Source: Jackrogersella multiformis
Lineage: Eukaryota > Ascomycota > Sordariomycetes > Xylariales > Hypoxylaceae
Reading direction: 5' to 3'
Length of the DNA stretch: 64,000 bases
Assembly: GCA_902806575.1 (NCBI GenBank)
Contig: CADCXD010000009.1
Coordinates: 496,001 to 560,000, forward strand
In this document: piece by piece, positions 34,647-47,661 of the stretch
How the letters are laid out: each line of letters starts with the position of its first letter
How positions within the stretch are numbered: the first letter of the stretch is position 1
The notes under the pieces: generated by a model
Database searches by the model: none
What the model saw: the letters and a program-made list of their open reading frames with translations, nothing else
What the model was told of the DNA's origin: nothing
Program-made: the position numbers and the translations under genes

Positions 34647-36311
34647 TCACCGGCGTCGGCTCGTAGGTTGTCGAAGCTTAAGACGGCTAGTTCTCCAGCC
34701 CTCGTACCACTGATCCCGGCTGGCCTCGCGCAGCTCGCCGCGCCACTCGCTGAATACGGCGTCCTTCAACCGAGTGAAGTCGCAGTGCTCCTCGTTATAC
34801 GGGTCCGCAAAACCCCAAGGGAACTTGCGGCCGACAACACCAGGCTCGTAGATATCGGGGCTGATTATAGATAACGGGAGGAGGGAAGACTCGTCGCTTG
34901 CTCCTTCGTCGGATGACTTGGATCGGCGGATCGAGGTGTTCGAGCGGCGTTTCGATGCCGGCGATGCCCTGCCCTGGATGGGGAGAGAATCTTCTTCCTC
35001 CTCGAGGTCGTTGTCCTCTGCAACGGCAGATGCCCCGTGGTTTTGTTTAGCTTCTCCTGACTCGACTGCTCCTTCACCATCCTCCTCGTCCTCTTCATCG
35101 CCCTCGTCAATTCTGCTAGAATCCGGCGAGGCGTCATCGTCTTCATCAAGCCCTAGTGCTTCGAGGGGATCGAAGTTTGCCTTCTTAAGGCTGGCCCAGA
35201 CGGCCTTCTTGAGGACGGCCATGTGGGCGGTAGTGATGGTGTCGGCTTTGGAGATGACCGGGATCACCGTCGTCTTGCCTTGGAGGGTGCGCATGACTTG
35301 TAGGTCGAGGTCTTCATCTAGAACGCCTATGATACGGTTGACGTCTACTTCGAACTTTCCGCTGTGGCCGTTGGTAGAAGCAGCTTTCGCGGCGGCTACG
35401 TTTCGATCCAGACGGGAAGGATCTAGGATGAGAAAGACTGCGTGAATGTGCGTATCCTGAACGCCTGGTGATCGAACCACCTTCATCTCTTCAGCGAACG
35501 TCTCCTCGAATTTGCTCTCCAAGAAAGTTGACATCTCTCTCAGTTGTAGGTCCACCACGTTCTTCTCGAGTCCTTCGGAGTCCCATAGGGTTAATCCAAC
35601 GCGCTCGCCATCAATCTCGCTCTCGAGGTAATGTGGTATGAAGTTACCCGATGGCGTTGCGTTAGCGGTGACCTCCATTTCGATCTCGGTGGATCGTTGA
35701 GATCGTTTCTTCGGTGGCAAGGCCAACGCAGTCTTGAGGAACTCGAGGAACGAGGTCTTCCCAGAGCCGCGAGTGCCCATAATCAGAACGCTGGGAATTT
35801 ATCGTGAGTCTCAGCACGGAGAAAAAGGAGGGGGTTTAACATACTTGAAAGGAGTAGGATCCTTCCTTCGACGAACTCTTCTAGGGCTGTTGATGGTGCT
35901 AACGGCACTACTCGCATAGCTATACCGGCCACGGTGCGTCATGCTTTCGGTGCGGGCGTAGGGATCGACCCAAGCGCCGTTAGGTACAGGAGGTACGGGA
36001 GGACTGGCAAAAGTAGAAGACATCGAGGGACGGCCTGGATCGATGGATGCCCTAGGAGGATGACGGTGAAAAGAGTGGTCTGCTGTTCCAGAAATGATTG
36101 CTAGAGAATCTGGGCGAGTATCACCTCCAAAACTTTGCAGAGGCGGAGGAGGTTGAGCACCATTGTAGAGAGCGGGAAGACGAGGGGGGGATTTAGGGAT
36201 GGTTTCCCGGTGCTGGTCCTTCTGATGCTTCTTTCCCCCCTTTCCGAGGTCGCCCGATTTACTGCGTCGAAGCAACATCCCGAAGCTAGATCGACGAGGC
36301 GGTTGGCTCAT
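34647..36311 (-). CDS. aspE: Septin, AspE-like (filamentous-fungal group)
   Basis: Two exons on the minus strand (36311-35845, 35790-34647) give 536 residues; the intron is 54 bases and in phase 2. Septins are GTP-binding filament proteins at septa, hyphal tips and branch sites. A 150-residue basic, Pro/Ser-rich N-terminal extension (MSQPPRRSSFGMLLRRSKSG) precedes the GTPase domain. G1 is GTRGSGKTS at residues 161-169, G3 is DSEG (LTLWDSEGLEKN) and G4 is SKAD (VIPVISKADTI). An acidic Asp/Glu/Ser-rich insert of about 90 residues follows G4, before LPLSIISPDIY and FPWGFADPYNEEHCDFTRL, which close the septin domain. There is no C-terminal coiled coil. This arrangement fits the AspE class found in filamentous fungi; the class call is made from memory of the family. 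Confidence 0.82.
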
Positions 36312-39300
36312 AGTTTTATCCTTCCAATGTTGGCATGAACTCAAGGTTGTCCGGGTATGGACCACAGGAGCTATCGAGAGTTCGAAAGTTCGAATAACGA
36401 CGAAACGGTGACGTGTACTTAAGGGGTTCTACCTCAGGGAGTAGGTACCTTGGTGAGCGAAAGTAGGTGAAGAGATACCGCGATAGGACGGTTTTTACGG
36501 TTTGAAAAAAGGTTCAAACTACGAGACCGAGATTTCTTTCTTTTCTGCCCAATTTGCCAAATGACTTTCCCGGTGAGGGGTGATGCGAAGAAGGTGTATT
36601 CGCAATGACCTAGGCACGGGTAGGTATGCTAGGTTACCCAGTATGTAAAAGGAGGGCGGGCCAGTAAAAAAGAAGATGCTTGCGTCTGATTTGGGGAAAG
36701 AATATTCGTATCCTCCTGTCTCGTGTTCGATCTCTATACCGTGGGGATAATCCTGGTTAGACGGTAGATAGATCCAAGGCGATTTAAAGGTTTAGGGATG
36801 CGCGTGTGCGTATGCGTGTGCGAGTCGTATGTTTCGTCTCTTACTCCCAGTTTTGGAATCGAATGTTTATACTTGATAAACAACTTTATGAGGGTACCCT
36901 AACTCGGACAGCTTCTACTGCCGGGGAAAAGAACGTAGAATAAATGGTCAAAACCAGGTGACAGACGGTCAACGTGACGTAAATCGAAACTACCTATAAA
37001 TCGCAGATATTAAAAACGTCAGCCAGCTGCCAGGGTCGTCTTGCGATGAATTAAAGTCAAATTCCTGTCAGTATAGACAAGTTGATCGCAATTGGCAACA
37101 GAAGAATGAAAATAACAAGAAGTCGCAGATGTTTCTCTGCCTTTTTCTCTCTTTCCTCTCTGTAGCGTCTGGCGCATTAAGGGGGATGAGCACCCTCAGA
37201 AGGAAATATGCTACCTAGGTAGGGGTAAGAAGGGGAGAACCAAAGGGAGCTGCAGCGATTTTTAGCCAACGAGCTTCGAGCTTTCTTCCTCGCTTCCAAC
37301 TTGATTCCTGAGTGGCGCGTCGGTGGCAGTGGGCGCAAATTGGATTGGATTGTATCTCAATTGGTACCTTCTCTGAGGTACTACGTAAAGCAGAGACTGA
37401 GAGAGCAACTCGCAACTCTGAAGCGGTATGGGCCAACCGAGTGTTTTCTTCTTCTTCTATGATCTACCGTCCTGCAGGAGAGCGCAACAAGCCTGAAGTC
37501 GTGCGATTATCTTACAAACCACCACCGTCTGTTCTGTACTGTACTGTACCTACCTGGCTCGTAAAGTCGAATAGGAAGACACAAAAACACCTCGGGTGTA
37601 TTGTATTGTAATGCGATAAAGTAGGAATGTGTTATTGTAGGAGATAATGCCAACTAACCTTAAGAGAATTTAAATGAATGTCGAATCGCAAAAAGTGGAC
37701 AGTTCGCGATGATAGATCTTTGGTAGAAAGATGTGCGGTTCGTAAAGTGGTGTATCCTTTTTTGGGGGAGGGCGTTTAACGGTTCCTCGTAAAATTGGGT
37801 CGGACGATACAGATTAAAAAAAAAGGGTCTTGGTACCGTATCCGTGTTTCCGTTGAAGATCAGACGACAGTGCGATTTTGTAGTCTGGTAGTGTAGAGTT
37901 GAAGGGATTCTGGGGAGGACCTCGATGTCTCTACACTACATGTACACTTATACTGTACACTTAAAACTGTGCACTTAACGCATAAACAGTTGCTTATGTT
38001 CAAAAGGATGGACTGTCACAGATTCGTCGACGAGAATAAGTGACGATCATACATAAAACACATCCATCGTCGAAAAAAAAGAACAGACGATATGAAAATT
38101 AAAATGATGAAGCTGTTAAGTGCGAAGTACGTATCAAACATCACGAAGAACACGCGAAGAATACCGATGTACCCACTACATACCCACTAATAGTACATTA
38201 ATCACTGCACGAGATGAGCTGCTAACCTAAAATGTTTCCCACTGCTTACTGCCAATCTGGATCGAAAAAAGGGGAAGTAGGATTGGAGCAGGGTTACCTA
38301 GGTACCTACCTAGTGTGGGTAGGTACGTACTCTTACAAAGTGGGTATCCACGTTGATGCCAGGTGGTTTCAAGTGAAATTGGGTTCATGATTGGACCAGG
38401 TAAGGCGACGAAGCAGGGCTAGTCAGAGTTAGTTCCGGCGCAAGTGACACAGAAATATCCCGACGACCTGGCTTGAAGGTGGAGTTTTAATGTTCTTGCT
38501 TGCCTTAAGTGGGCTAGCCTTGCAAAAAAGGAGCAGTACTTTAATGCTAGTAACGGCCACTTAATATCCAACTCTTCGGGGTATATACATATCAGGTATG
38601 TATCTCCCGGTTATGAAATTTTTGGTGTTTTCTATCGTCTTTTTTAAATTTGCCTTATAAAATCTCAACAACCATCCAAATTTCACCAACAACTTCAATA
38701 TTTACAATGGCTTCTTGGTGTTGGCGCCCACGCGGTTACTTGCATTAATATATTGCTGGTAGCCAGCTCAGCACCCGCGTGGGCTCGAGTGGGCTCCTCC
38801 ACGTGCCGTTCCGACCAGCAAATTCCTTGCAGAATGGGTACACACGCACACACGCACATACGGACTACGCAGTACAGTATTCTGTCTCTGCTCTGTCTCG
38901 GCTAGCAGCATCGAGCCTAATATCATAACAGGTATGAATCGTCGACGGATCTCGATACGGGCACAGCTATGTTTCGTCCCGTTAGAACTTCTCCGGGATA
39001 GGCCGGGTAACTGCTTCGATAGCAACTAACTAAAACACTTCGTTTATCTGATGGACGTCGCTCCAGTACCTATTCATATCACGGTTTGTTCTGTTCTAGT
39101 GTATCTAGGTACCTAGATAGGTACTGCGATATTTAATATCTGAACTCCATGGAGGTACCTTGTAAAGTAGATGTCGCATATATAGTATATATCCACAAGG
39201 CTCACATCGCCATCATTTCGGTAAAGAATTATTTACGTTTACAACACAAACAATCCCCAAATCAACCTAAAGTGGATATTTAGTCTTTTCGGGGGGTATT

Positions 39301-39427
39301 CTACACTTATATAGTACAAGCCGGCCTGATGCTCTCTATATGCTGCCGTCTACCCCCAACCCGTCTATGCTTTTATGATTCTACATGGTATTTAGTTGGC
39401 AGAGATGGTCCTCTAGATCTAGATCTC
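36312..39427. other. 3.1-kb spacer upstream of septin
   Basis: The first kilobase should hold the septin promoter. A GCGTGTGCG-like run lies at 36798-36822 and TACCTAGGTA elements at 38300-38325 and 39105-39125. A promoter-like stretch with TATAAAAT at about 38655 followed by a 13-codon frame from ATG 38707 is discussed under findings. No other gene recognised. Confidence 0.45.
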
Positions 39428-41758
39428 TCAGCCTTCGAATACCTCGTGCTGCAGTTCGACGCCGAAGTCCTTCGCCATATCTCTCATCCTAGCCTCGACC
39501 TCGTCCTCCATGCCCCCTCCCCACCCGAGCCATTGCCTGAGTTTAAAAGTGTAGAACGCCACGTCTGTCGCTAATAGGACAGTCTTGAATATGATATGCC
39601 GCCACATGTACGTAATGCGCTCCCTCAGCGGAAGATTCGGGTCTTGGAACAAGCTCCGACTCGCCCAGTTGCCCATTATCTTGACCCGGTTGATAGGCGA
39701 TCCCATGAACTGGTTGTTGCCCTGGACAATGCGCATATTACGACCGATGAATATGAGCTCCTTGGGCCACTTCTCCTCATCCGACAGTATTTCGCGGATG
39801 CCCTGCTTCATCCGCTGCTGGGCCTCGTAGTGCCGCTCTGCAGGCGTCTTGCCCTTAAGCTCCTTCATAATATGGCCTCTCGTGCTGTTATCGCCCCCCT
39901 CGTAAGGGCGCATAAGCGTGGCGCTCGCGAACAAATCGGGCGCGTTTATGCCCCATTCCCTCGTGATTTCGGATATCGTTTTGTTATCGAAAGTGATGAG
40001 CGATTTCCAGAACAGGGCGTATTGGTGTTTGAATTTGGGAGACATGTAAACGTAGAGCCCGTGATCGATGAGGACTAATTCCGCCTTCCCTGACGGCAAA
40101 CGTCTGATGAAGATGTTACCGGGATGAGGATCACAATGTACGACACCCCACTTGAATATCTCTGCAAATTGTTAGTAACTATCCCGTGTTGTTCCTCGAA
40201 CTTGGCTTCCTCGAATCGTTCTCATTCTGGAATGGGGGTTTTGACTTGGTAAATTCTACCGAGGGAAAAGTCCGATATGATACCATGCACAGAGGACAAG
40301 GGAAGAAGGCATTAGTCACTTACTGCCTGCCAGTTAGCATATACTCAGAAATAGGACAAACAGGGGAGACCTGAGATTCTAGAGCAAGAATCGATACATA
40401 CCGAGCCGAAAACAGATCCACCATCGTGGTCATAACCTCCTTACTGGACAGCCCAAGACCACCCCTACCGGTACGACCCTTCCAGGTCTCTCGGTCCGGC
40501 TTCAGCTTCTCCCTCATGGGGTGCTCTCGCAACTCCCTCCGGGCCGCCTCCCAATCCGACTGGCCGAACTGCAACTCGGCGCCGTGAACACCGGGAGACC
40601 CAGAGCCGGAGCCTCCCAGCCATCGACCGCCCGTAGCTGTCTTATCCCAGAGCCTCACGCCCTCGATCCACTCCGTGACCATGACCCGCCTCGTCGTGAA
40701 CTCCGAGTAGACCTGGGGGACGTACACCCTGCCTTTGAGGCTAGGCTCCGAATTGACGAGCTCTCGCATCATCTCCGAGTTCCTCGCCTCCGATTCGAAA
40801 TCCGTCTCTAGCATAAGCCGTTCCGTGATAAACGGCACTAAGCTGTAGAGCGGTAGGTCGAACCACCACGTGTAGATCCGCATTACGACTCTAGTTCAAA
40901 GGTCAGCATATTTTATCACAATATACCGTAGCCACCGCAGCATCGCCAGACTTACTTGAACGCCCAGAGATCCCAACCCACCTGCTTTGCGATCTCCGGT
41001 TTCTGCAGCTTGATGGCAACCTCCCTCCCATCGGGCAGCCTCGCCCAGTGGACCTGGGCGACGCTCGCGCTAGCCCTGGCCCTGCGCTCCATCAGGCCCT
41101 TGCCCTCCTCGCCGGTGAAGCTGACGCCGAAGACGTCCTCGACGCTCCTGCCGCCGAAGTCCTTCCGCACGACCTTCTCGACGTCCTTCCACTCGTCCTG
41201 CGGCGCGTCGTCGAACATCCGCGAGAACATCTTCTGGAACTCGGGCGGCAGGACGGCGCTCTGCATGGCGATGGCCTGCCCGATCTTGAGGTACAGGCCG
41301 CCGTTCACGCGCAGCACCTCGAACAGCCGCTCCGCGCTGCGCCGGTGCAGGTCCTCGATGGTGCCGCCGAAGAGCGGCTCGGGCCGGAAGTTGATCTTGT
41401 AGTCGAGCGCGACGAACAGGCCCGTGCCGAACGTGAGCAGCGACCGCCCGATGCCCTTGGCGAAGGCGTAGTTGTCGACCTCGTACACCGCGCCGGCCAC
41501 CGCGGACAGGATCAGCAGCCGCCGGCCCCATCTGCGGCTCCGCTTGAACTCGCGCGCGGCTTTGGGCTTGCCCAGCGACGAGGGCGAGGGCGGGCGCAGC
41601 GGCTCGAAGGACGACCGCGGCGGGCGGGTCTGGCTGAAGTAGCGCGGGCCGCGGCGGGCGAAGAGTCGGGTCGTTTGGGTTGCTGGGTCGCAGGCTTCGA
41701 CGCCGCGCCGCGGGACGGCTCGGCGGTGGTAAAGCCTCGCTACTCCGTTGCGGAACAT
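39428..41758 (-). CDS. MCP2: Mitochondrial ABC1/ADCK1-type atypical kinase (MCP2/CQD2-like)
   Basis: Three exons on the minus strand: 41758-40956, 40890 to about 40398, about 40159-39428; roughly 675 residues. The N-terminus is Arg-rich and acid-free at first (MFRNGVARLYHRRAVPRRG), a likely mitochondrial presequence, followed by a hydrophobic segment near residues 80-95. ABC1-family marks: LYLKIGQAIAMQS (KxGQ, residues 158-161), ASASVAQVH replacing the Ala-rich loop, VAIK with K250, FITERLMLETDF, VVHCDPHPGNIF and LVLIDHGLYV. The DHGLY form is typical of ADCK1/yeast Mcp2 rather than Coq8. Relatives act in inner-membrane lipid and coenzyme Q distribution. The ATG at 41758 is used; the open frame continues upstream without ATG. 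Intron 2 does not resolve with a canonical donor (see findings). Exon 1 is very GC-rich. Confidence 0.85.
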
Positions 41759-44700
41759 GTTAGCTCCTGCGCGAGGCAAAGTTCAGAGTCGGAAGGCGAG
41801 CTTCCGGATCTCCTGTAGTACATGTAGTTAGGTAGTTTACTGGTCCGGGCGTCGTTAAGATGGTTTCAATGTTGTGTTGTCGTAAGAGGGAAAAATTGGT
41901 AACGGAGCTACGGTGGAGGCTGACATCGATGACGATATGCAGATAATATAATTCTTTATCTTGTAGATCTTATCTCCGGTTACACCGAGGACACGCTAAA
42001 TATCCCACTATGCTGGATAGAGCGATTGTATCAGTAAATCGGAGGTCCATAGGTCCGCTAGCCGTCGGAGCCGATTCCTTCCAACCATTGCTCAAAAGAT
42101 CATAGGTAGGTACCTAGGTAGATAACTTTTTCATAATACCAATTCACTTTCCATTTTCCCTTTTCCTTTTATTGTAATAGAAGACAATTGCACGTATCTT
42201 TCAGATTAGTTCTTTGTATAAAAAGCACGATTACTTAGTTACTTAGGTGTGAATCGACTTATTTAATAGCCAACAGCTATGGCCAACCCAGATAAAGCTA
42301 AAGACTCAAGTTCATGTTCTTTACTTTCTTCGGGGATTAAATGGGAGGATAAAGTAGAATATTAAATACTTACGAATTCCGGGGCTTGTGACTTCAAACT
42401 TGGAAGTAATAGTAGAATATTAAAATTGAGTTTCATCACGAACTCTTTAGCCGCTTAAATGTCATCCCTTGTAATCTGAGGCTCTGCATCAGATGCCAAC
42501 GATACAATGTGGGCATGTATTACGTACTACTTAGGTATGGAGATCACAAGTTTGGTCCAGGATCCCTGGCCGCCCTGGAAGTTTGAGAAAGCTTACACAC
42601 CTTGTACGAACCTTGGAAGTAGGTAGTACGCATAACGAAACGCAAATCGCCGGGTTGTTCCTCCAAGTTCAAGCGCAAATCAGAATCGCCCATTGGGAGT
42701 TATTATACGGCGCCTCTCCATGATCACGCTCCAGGGTCGTTACCTAGACCTCTTATGTCCAATACTTACATAGTACCCAAGTAGTAAAGTTTCTAGATGT
42801 CTTCTCTCTTGTCTCATACGTACCTAGGTATGATTCTTGATTCGTAATGACCAATAAGACGTTCTTCTGCCAATTAGGCACCTAAAGCACCTATGGATTA
42901 TCCGTGCTGGCTCAAGGCTTAAAGACTCTAAGGAACTAGCTCAGAACTAAGATCTTAATTAACTAATGTTCTTATAAATACCTATATATAAATATAACTA
43001 GGTATACGGGTGATTTAGAGTAGATCGCTTCAACTTATCTTAGAAATGATAATCCCTCGAATGTTTTAAGACCTCGAAATGTTTGCTACCTTGTGAGGTA
43101 TGTGTACCTAATAGATCAAGCCCCGACTCGTTTCCGTGGCTTAACCTATCTAAGCGTTGTCATTGGTGGACTACTACCTAGGTATATAAAGAACATCGTA
43201 TTAATCTTCTTATTGATCGAATTCTTCCCTTTTTCTTGTTTGTCGACCGACCTTCTTCTTTGAGCCAATGTTGGTGCATCTTTGATTACCTATTAGCTTA
43301 CGTACTAGAAGCTCGAACGCCACCGATAAGACTATTATTAGCACCTACATTTAACTAGTATTACCTACCTAGGTATGTATTCTCTTATAATGGACTTTGA
43401 TCGAGGCGTATCAGACAAAGTCTAGATAGTAGTGGACCAAAGTAATTGACTATCGATATCGACTATTTGGTTCGGGCTGCTGCTAGGGCTATACCGCTTG
43501 TGTGTCCCGAGGACCTCAAACCTAATAGAACGTAACATGACATCGCCTTAGAAGTCAGGCCTGTCCTCATAGTGTAGTACCTAGTTGAGTATTTCTCCGA
43601 AGGTCAAAGCATTCAGAGACGCAGGTCTGCGGTTCACCAAGCACGCCAACGGCCGATCCCGTGATATTCGAGTTTAGCCTATCTGGAAAGCTGCAGTTGC
43701 TCGGCTTTCTAGGTTGCGGGTAAGCTGCCAGCTCATCGCATAAATACGATGTGTAGTGACGGGAGCCGCCTGGGTACATAATAAGATAGCCTTATTCCGA
43801 CGTTCTCTTCAGACAGGAGTAGGCTTGGACTTGGGTAGTCCTCGCTGCTTGTTATAGCACGGAGGCAGAACTGCACTCCGGGATTTTTGAAGCACGGCAT
43901 AATATCATAAATTATCGTCATGATAGTCTGCTGCTCGATTTAAACGTGATCCGACTTAGTGTGTTAGTGTGTTAATACGCCACCTAACTAGGTACCAGCC
44001 ATTTTCTAGAATTGCTGTGGACTTGAACTATAGTAGCAATATCGATACCTTCCAAGCCCGTTATTGTTTGGGCTTTGGGGGCTATCTTAGATCGCTATTG
44101 TCAATATCGGATGGGGCTATGTTTGGTAGGTAGTTACCTACTAATACATAGTAGATGGCTAGATCGCTCTAGGATTTAATACCGAGCTAGGAGGTACATC
44201 GTAGTTGGTGGGTTTCGCGTGCATGAGCTACTGTAGAACTCGGTGATGTTTGTCGGTGTTGTACATGTATTCATGATGACGAAGTTCATATTCATTTTTA
44301 GAGTTCAGAGTTGAGAGTTCGTAGAATTCAGACCATAAAAGAAATCAAGGTTACCAATCTTAAAAAAAGATTCGAGGAGGATTTAATTAAGCCATGTCAA
44401 ACTTACGAAACTTAACATACGAATTTCAGTCGAGACTTGCGACTTGCGACTTGAGACCTTAGCCTATCCGGACTAGCCCCGGCGCTACACTACTACTAGT
44501 ATAGTTCCTCACAAGCTCTGCTAGGCAGGTACGGTACCTAAGGTATCCACCATCAAGACGTTTCTGACGCTTCTGATGCTTAACGTAGGGGCTAAGTGGG
44601 CTAAATGTGAGCTAAGCCACTGTTTTAATCACCTTTACAGGGTCACCCCCTTTGTTCACCCACTTCCAATCTATCATCTTACCTGCCCTGCTTGCCCTGC

Positions 44701-45399
44701 CATGCTTTCCTGCAAGTAAGTTGGTTGTACATAGTACCTAATTCCACTCATGGTTTCTTCGCAATCACGCAGTCACGGCCCCGTCTCACCCACCTAAACA
44801 ATCTCACCCAGTCTGACAGTGACCCAGTGCTCTCCTTCCAATCAACTTGACTCTTCAAGTCGATTTTCCGATCTTCAACTCCGTCACTAACTGGCACTGC
44901 CACCTCGCCAGCGTAATCCAATCCGCCACTTTGATTGATATTATCGTCCTCGATCGCCTTTAGTCACTCGTTTCTGGAAAGCGTGTTTAGGTTGACGATA
45001 GATATTATAATATCTCGGATTTCAAGAACAACAGCAGTAATAGCGACGACGAGAAGTGTCCAAACAGGGAGATATTTTGAAACGAGTTCGTGTATTGGCT
45101 GTTTACACTAGTGTTCATGGACTACGACGACGACAACAACAACAACAACGAGTATTATTTGCATAACGGAATAACAAACTCCAAAGGTGCCTAACTTGAC
45201 AAAATAACTCGAGGATACCGATCGTTCTACATGCCGCCACCGATGATATTCAATTATTTCAATTGCCAATCCTCGCATGCGCAAATATCTTATCACCTCT
45301 AAGCTCTAATTCGACTGGACTCTGATTTCTATCGAACGCAAGCGACTACTTGTACGGCGTCGCGGCTCATTCGAGTCGGCGCGCTTCTAAGCCGTTATC
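41759..45399. other. 3.6-kb AT-rich spacer with palindromes
   Basis: TACCTAGGTA or close variants lie near 42108, 42822, 43178, 43367, 44525 and elsewhere. CAA/GAC trinucleotide runs are at 45122-45150. Stops are frequent in all frames, and no gene, tRNA or transposon was recognised. The last few hundred bases should be the palI promoter and leader. Confidence 0.5.
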
Positions 45400-47661
45400 A
45401 TGCTGCGGCCGGCTACACCTCTGACGGTGTTGCTATTCGCAGCATTCGTTCTCCTGTTGCTCGCTACTCTGTCGACTCCTATCATCAAAGCGATCCCTCT
45501 AGGTACATATAAAGGTAAAAGCTTTGGAGTCTTCGGATGGTGCGATACTGTTAGGTGTAGTCAGATAGAGATTGGATATGATGCAGGTATGTCTTTGTCT
45601 ATGTCTACCTTGATCCCCCAATCCTCATCGCGGGAGAACTATATCGGGTCATGATTAACATGTTTTAAAGGAGCTGAATATAACTCCGCGGATTCGGCTA
45701 CCTTTGATCTACCTGCTGGGACGCGCGCGACGCTATCCGCCATCCTCATAGTCCATCCTATCGCGTGTCTATTTACGCTGGTGATGCTAATACTTGCTAT
45801 CGTCGCTCACCTTCATTCGCCTTCCCATTCGTCACGTTATCTGTTGCTTCTTTTCATCTTCGGCATCATTACCTTTTTAGTATGCCTCCTCTCCTTCTTA
45901 ATCGACGTCCTACTTTTCGTCCCTCACATGGCTTGGGGCTCCTACATCGTCCTGGCTGCCACAATCCTTGTATTCCTGAGCTTCATTGTTTCTTGTGCTA
46001 TGCGCCGCACCGTAGTTAGTCGGAAAGCGAGGAAGAGACGCATTGCCGAGAACGCAGAGATGAGCGGAGAGAATTATTACAACCGCCAAGCTCAAGAGCC
46101 AGCCGAATCCAGTATCACCCCAGTATCACGACAGCCAACTGTTCCGGTCGTCAGTGGAGCAAACGGACCCGGCGAAAAGATAGCTGCATTTTCCTCGTTT
46201 GAGAAGGATGGTGACGAACGCATACCTTTAACCGCTAGGTCCCCTTCTGACAGGTCTCCGAATCACGCCCCTGCCGATACGAGCATGTCTGGCACTACGT
46301 ATCCTGTACCCCAACGGACAGCCTCGAACCCCTCGGTCGCAAGGGATCAGTACGGAAACCCGATAGATCAGCCTCAGGATAATTACAATATGCGACGAGG
46401 TCCGTCTTTCGAGCGTATGAACGGAAGAGGTCGCGGCGGGCCTTCGGCTGGTTATAGGGGGCGAGGAGGTTACGGTAGAGGTGGTTATGGTCCTGGACCT
46501 TACGGCCCGCCCCCGGGTGGGAGAGGAGGATACGGCCCACCGCCGAATGGGAGAGGCGGATACGGTCCGCCCGGTCGTGGTGGATATGGCCCACGTGGGG
46601 GTTATGGCCCTCCCGGCGGAATGATGAGGGGTGGAAGAACACCACCGCCGACCTACCCGGGCGGCGGGCCTTACGATCGAAGACCATCCCCAGCTAGTGC
46701 TTATAGGGAGTATGGACCAAACCGACAGATGTCTCCAGCACCACAAGGTGGCACGTATGCGATGGATCCTCCGCCTATGCCAAATATCGCGGCCGGTCCA
46801 GCGGAAGCAGGTGGTTACCAAGCATACAAGCCCGACCGTGAAAGCGAATTGCCCAGAGCGGAGTCCCCCCCTCCGTTACCCGGGGTGGATGATGCACCTG
46901 CACCACCGGTAGGCCAGGCTGTGGAAATGGATGCTTCGACGGGAAGTCCTGCTAGTGCTCCTCAAGGCTTCGGTCAGTTCAATAATCAACTCCGGGACAG
47001 CGACGCGGATGTAGCCGGCATGTTAGCCCTACAACAGGCCAGGACGTCTGGAGCACAACGACATGATACATTCATGAGTGAAGGAAGCAGATACAGCCAA
47101 GAAGAGTAAGTTGAATAACCACTAAAACTGGGTTTGGCTACTAACATGTTTTATAGACAATTCGTTCCAGCTCGACAAGTGTGGAACCAAGGAGGCATAC
47201 GACCTTCAGCTGTCCCTTCGCCTCTTTCAATACCTTCTGACCCGCAAGAACTTACCAGTAGGACACCGCCACCTATGCCGTCGCAGCATCAACCGGCGCC
47301 TGCTGTTGCGGGAAATTACTACGAAGACGTAGATCCTCGCTTCACAGAACCAGCTTCTAGACGACAGCAAGTCGCCTATGAAGAACCAATGGGTTATGAA
47401 GACTTACCACCTCAGCCCAGAAGCCCGGCGATATCCGAGCAATCAGGCTTCACGTCCGTTTCGCAACGTGGTATAAACCCTCGCTGGAACCCGCCTCCCG
47501 GCCAAGGGTATAATCCAATGCCACTACGCAAGCCGGTCGGCCGCAACGAAGTAAATGTTCTTAATAGTAACCCTGACTTTCAGCTGCCGTCGACCCGTGG
47601 AGGTATGAGCTCTGGAAGGGGAGGAGGCATGATCCCTGGGAGCGCATATCCAGGCTTATAA
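45400..47661 (+). CDS. palI: pH-response regulator palI/RIM9 (SUR7/PalI family)
   Basis: Three exons (45400-45586, 45671-47105, 47157-47661) give 708 residues. PalI/Rim9 helps place the PalH/Rim21 ambient-pH sensor in the plasma membrane upstream of PacC activation. The N-terminus MLRPATPLTVLLFAAFVLLL is the first membrane span. A cysteine-bearing external loop (FGVFGWCDTVRCSQIEIGYD) follows, then three more spans (VHPIACLFTLVMLILAIVAH, LFIFGIITFLVCLLSFLIDV, YIVLAATILVFLSFIVSC). The long cytosolic tail begins RRTVVSRKARKRRIAENAEM, a conserved palI segment. From about residue 300 to 400 it becomes a GYG/RGG/GPP repeat region, and it ends in a Pro/Gly-rich disordered tail. Intron phases and donor sequences (GTATGT, GTAAGT) agree. 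Confidence 0.93.

Noticed and set aside
41048..41818. 256-codon plus-strand frame
   Set aside because: Antisense to exon 1 of the ADCK1-like gene; composition follows GC content.
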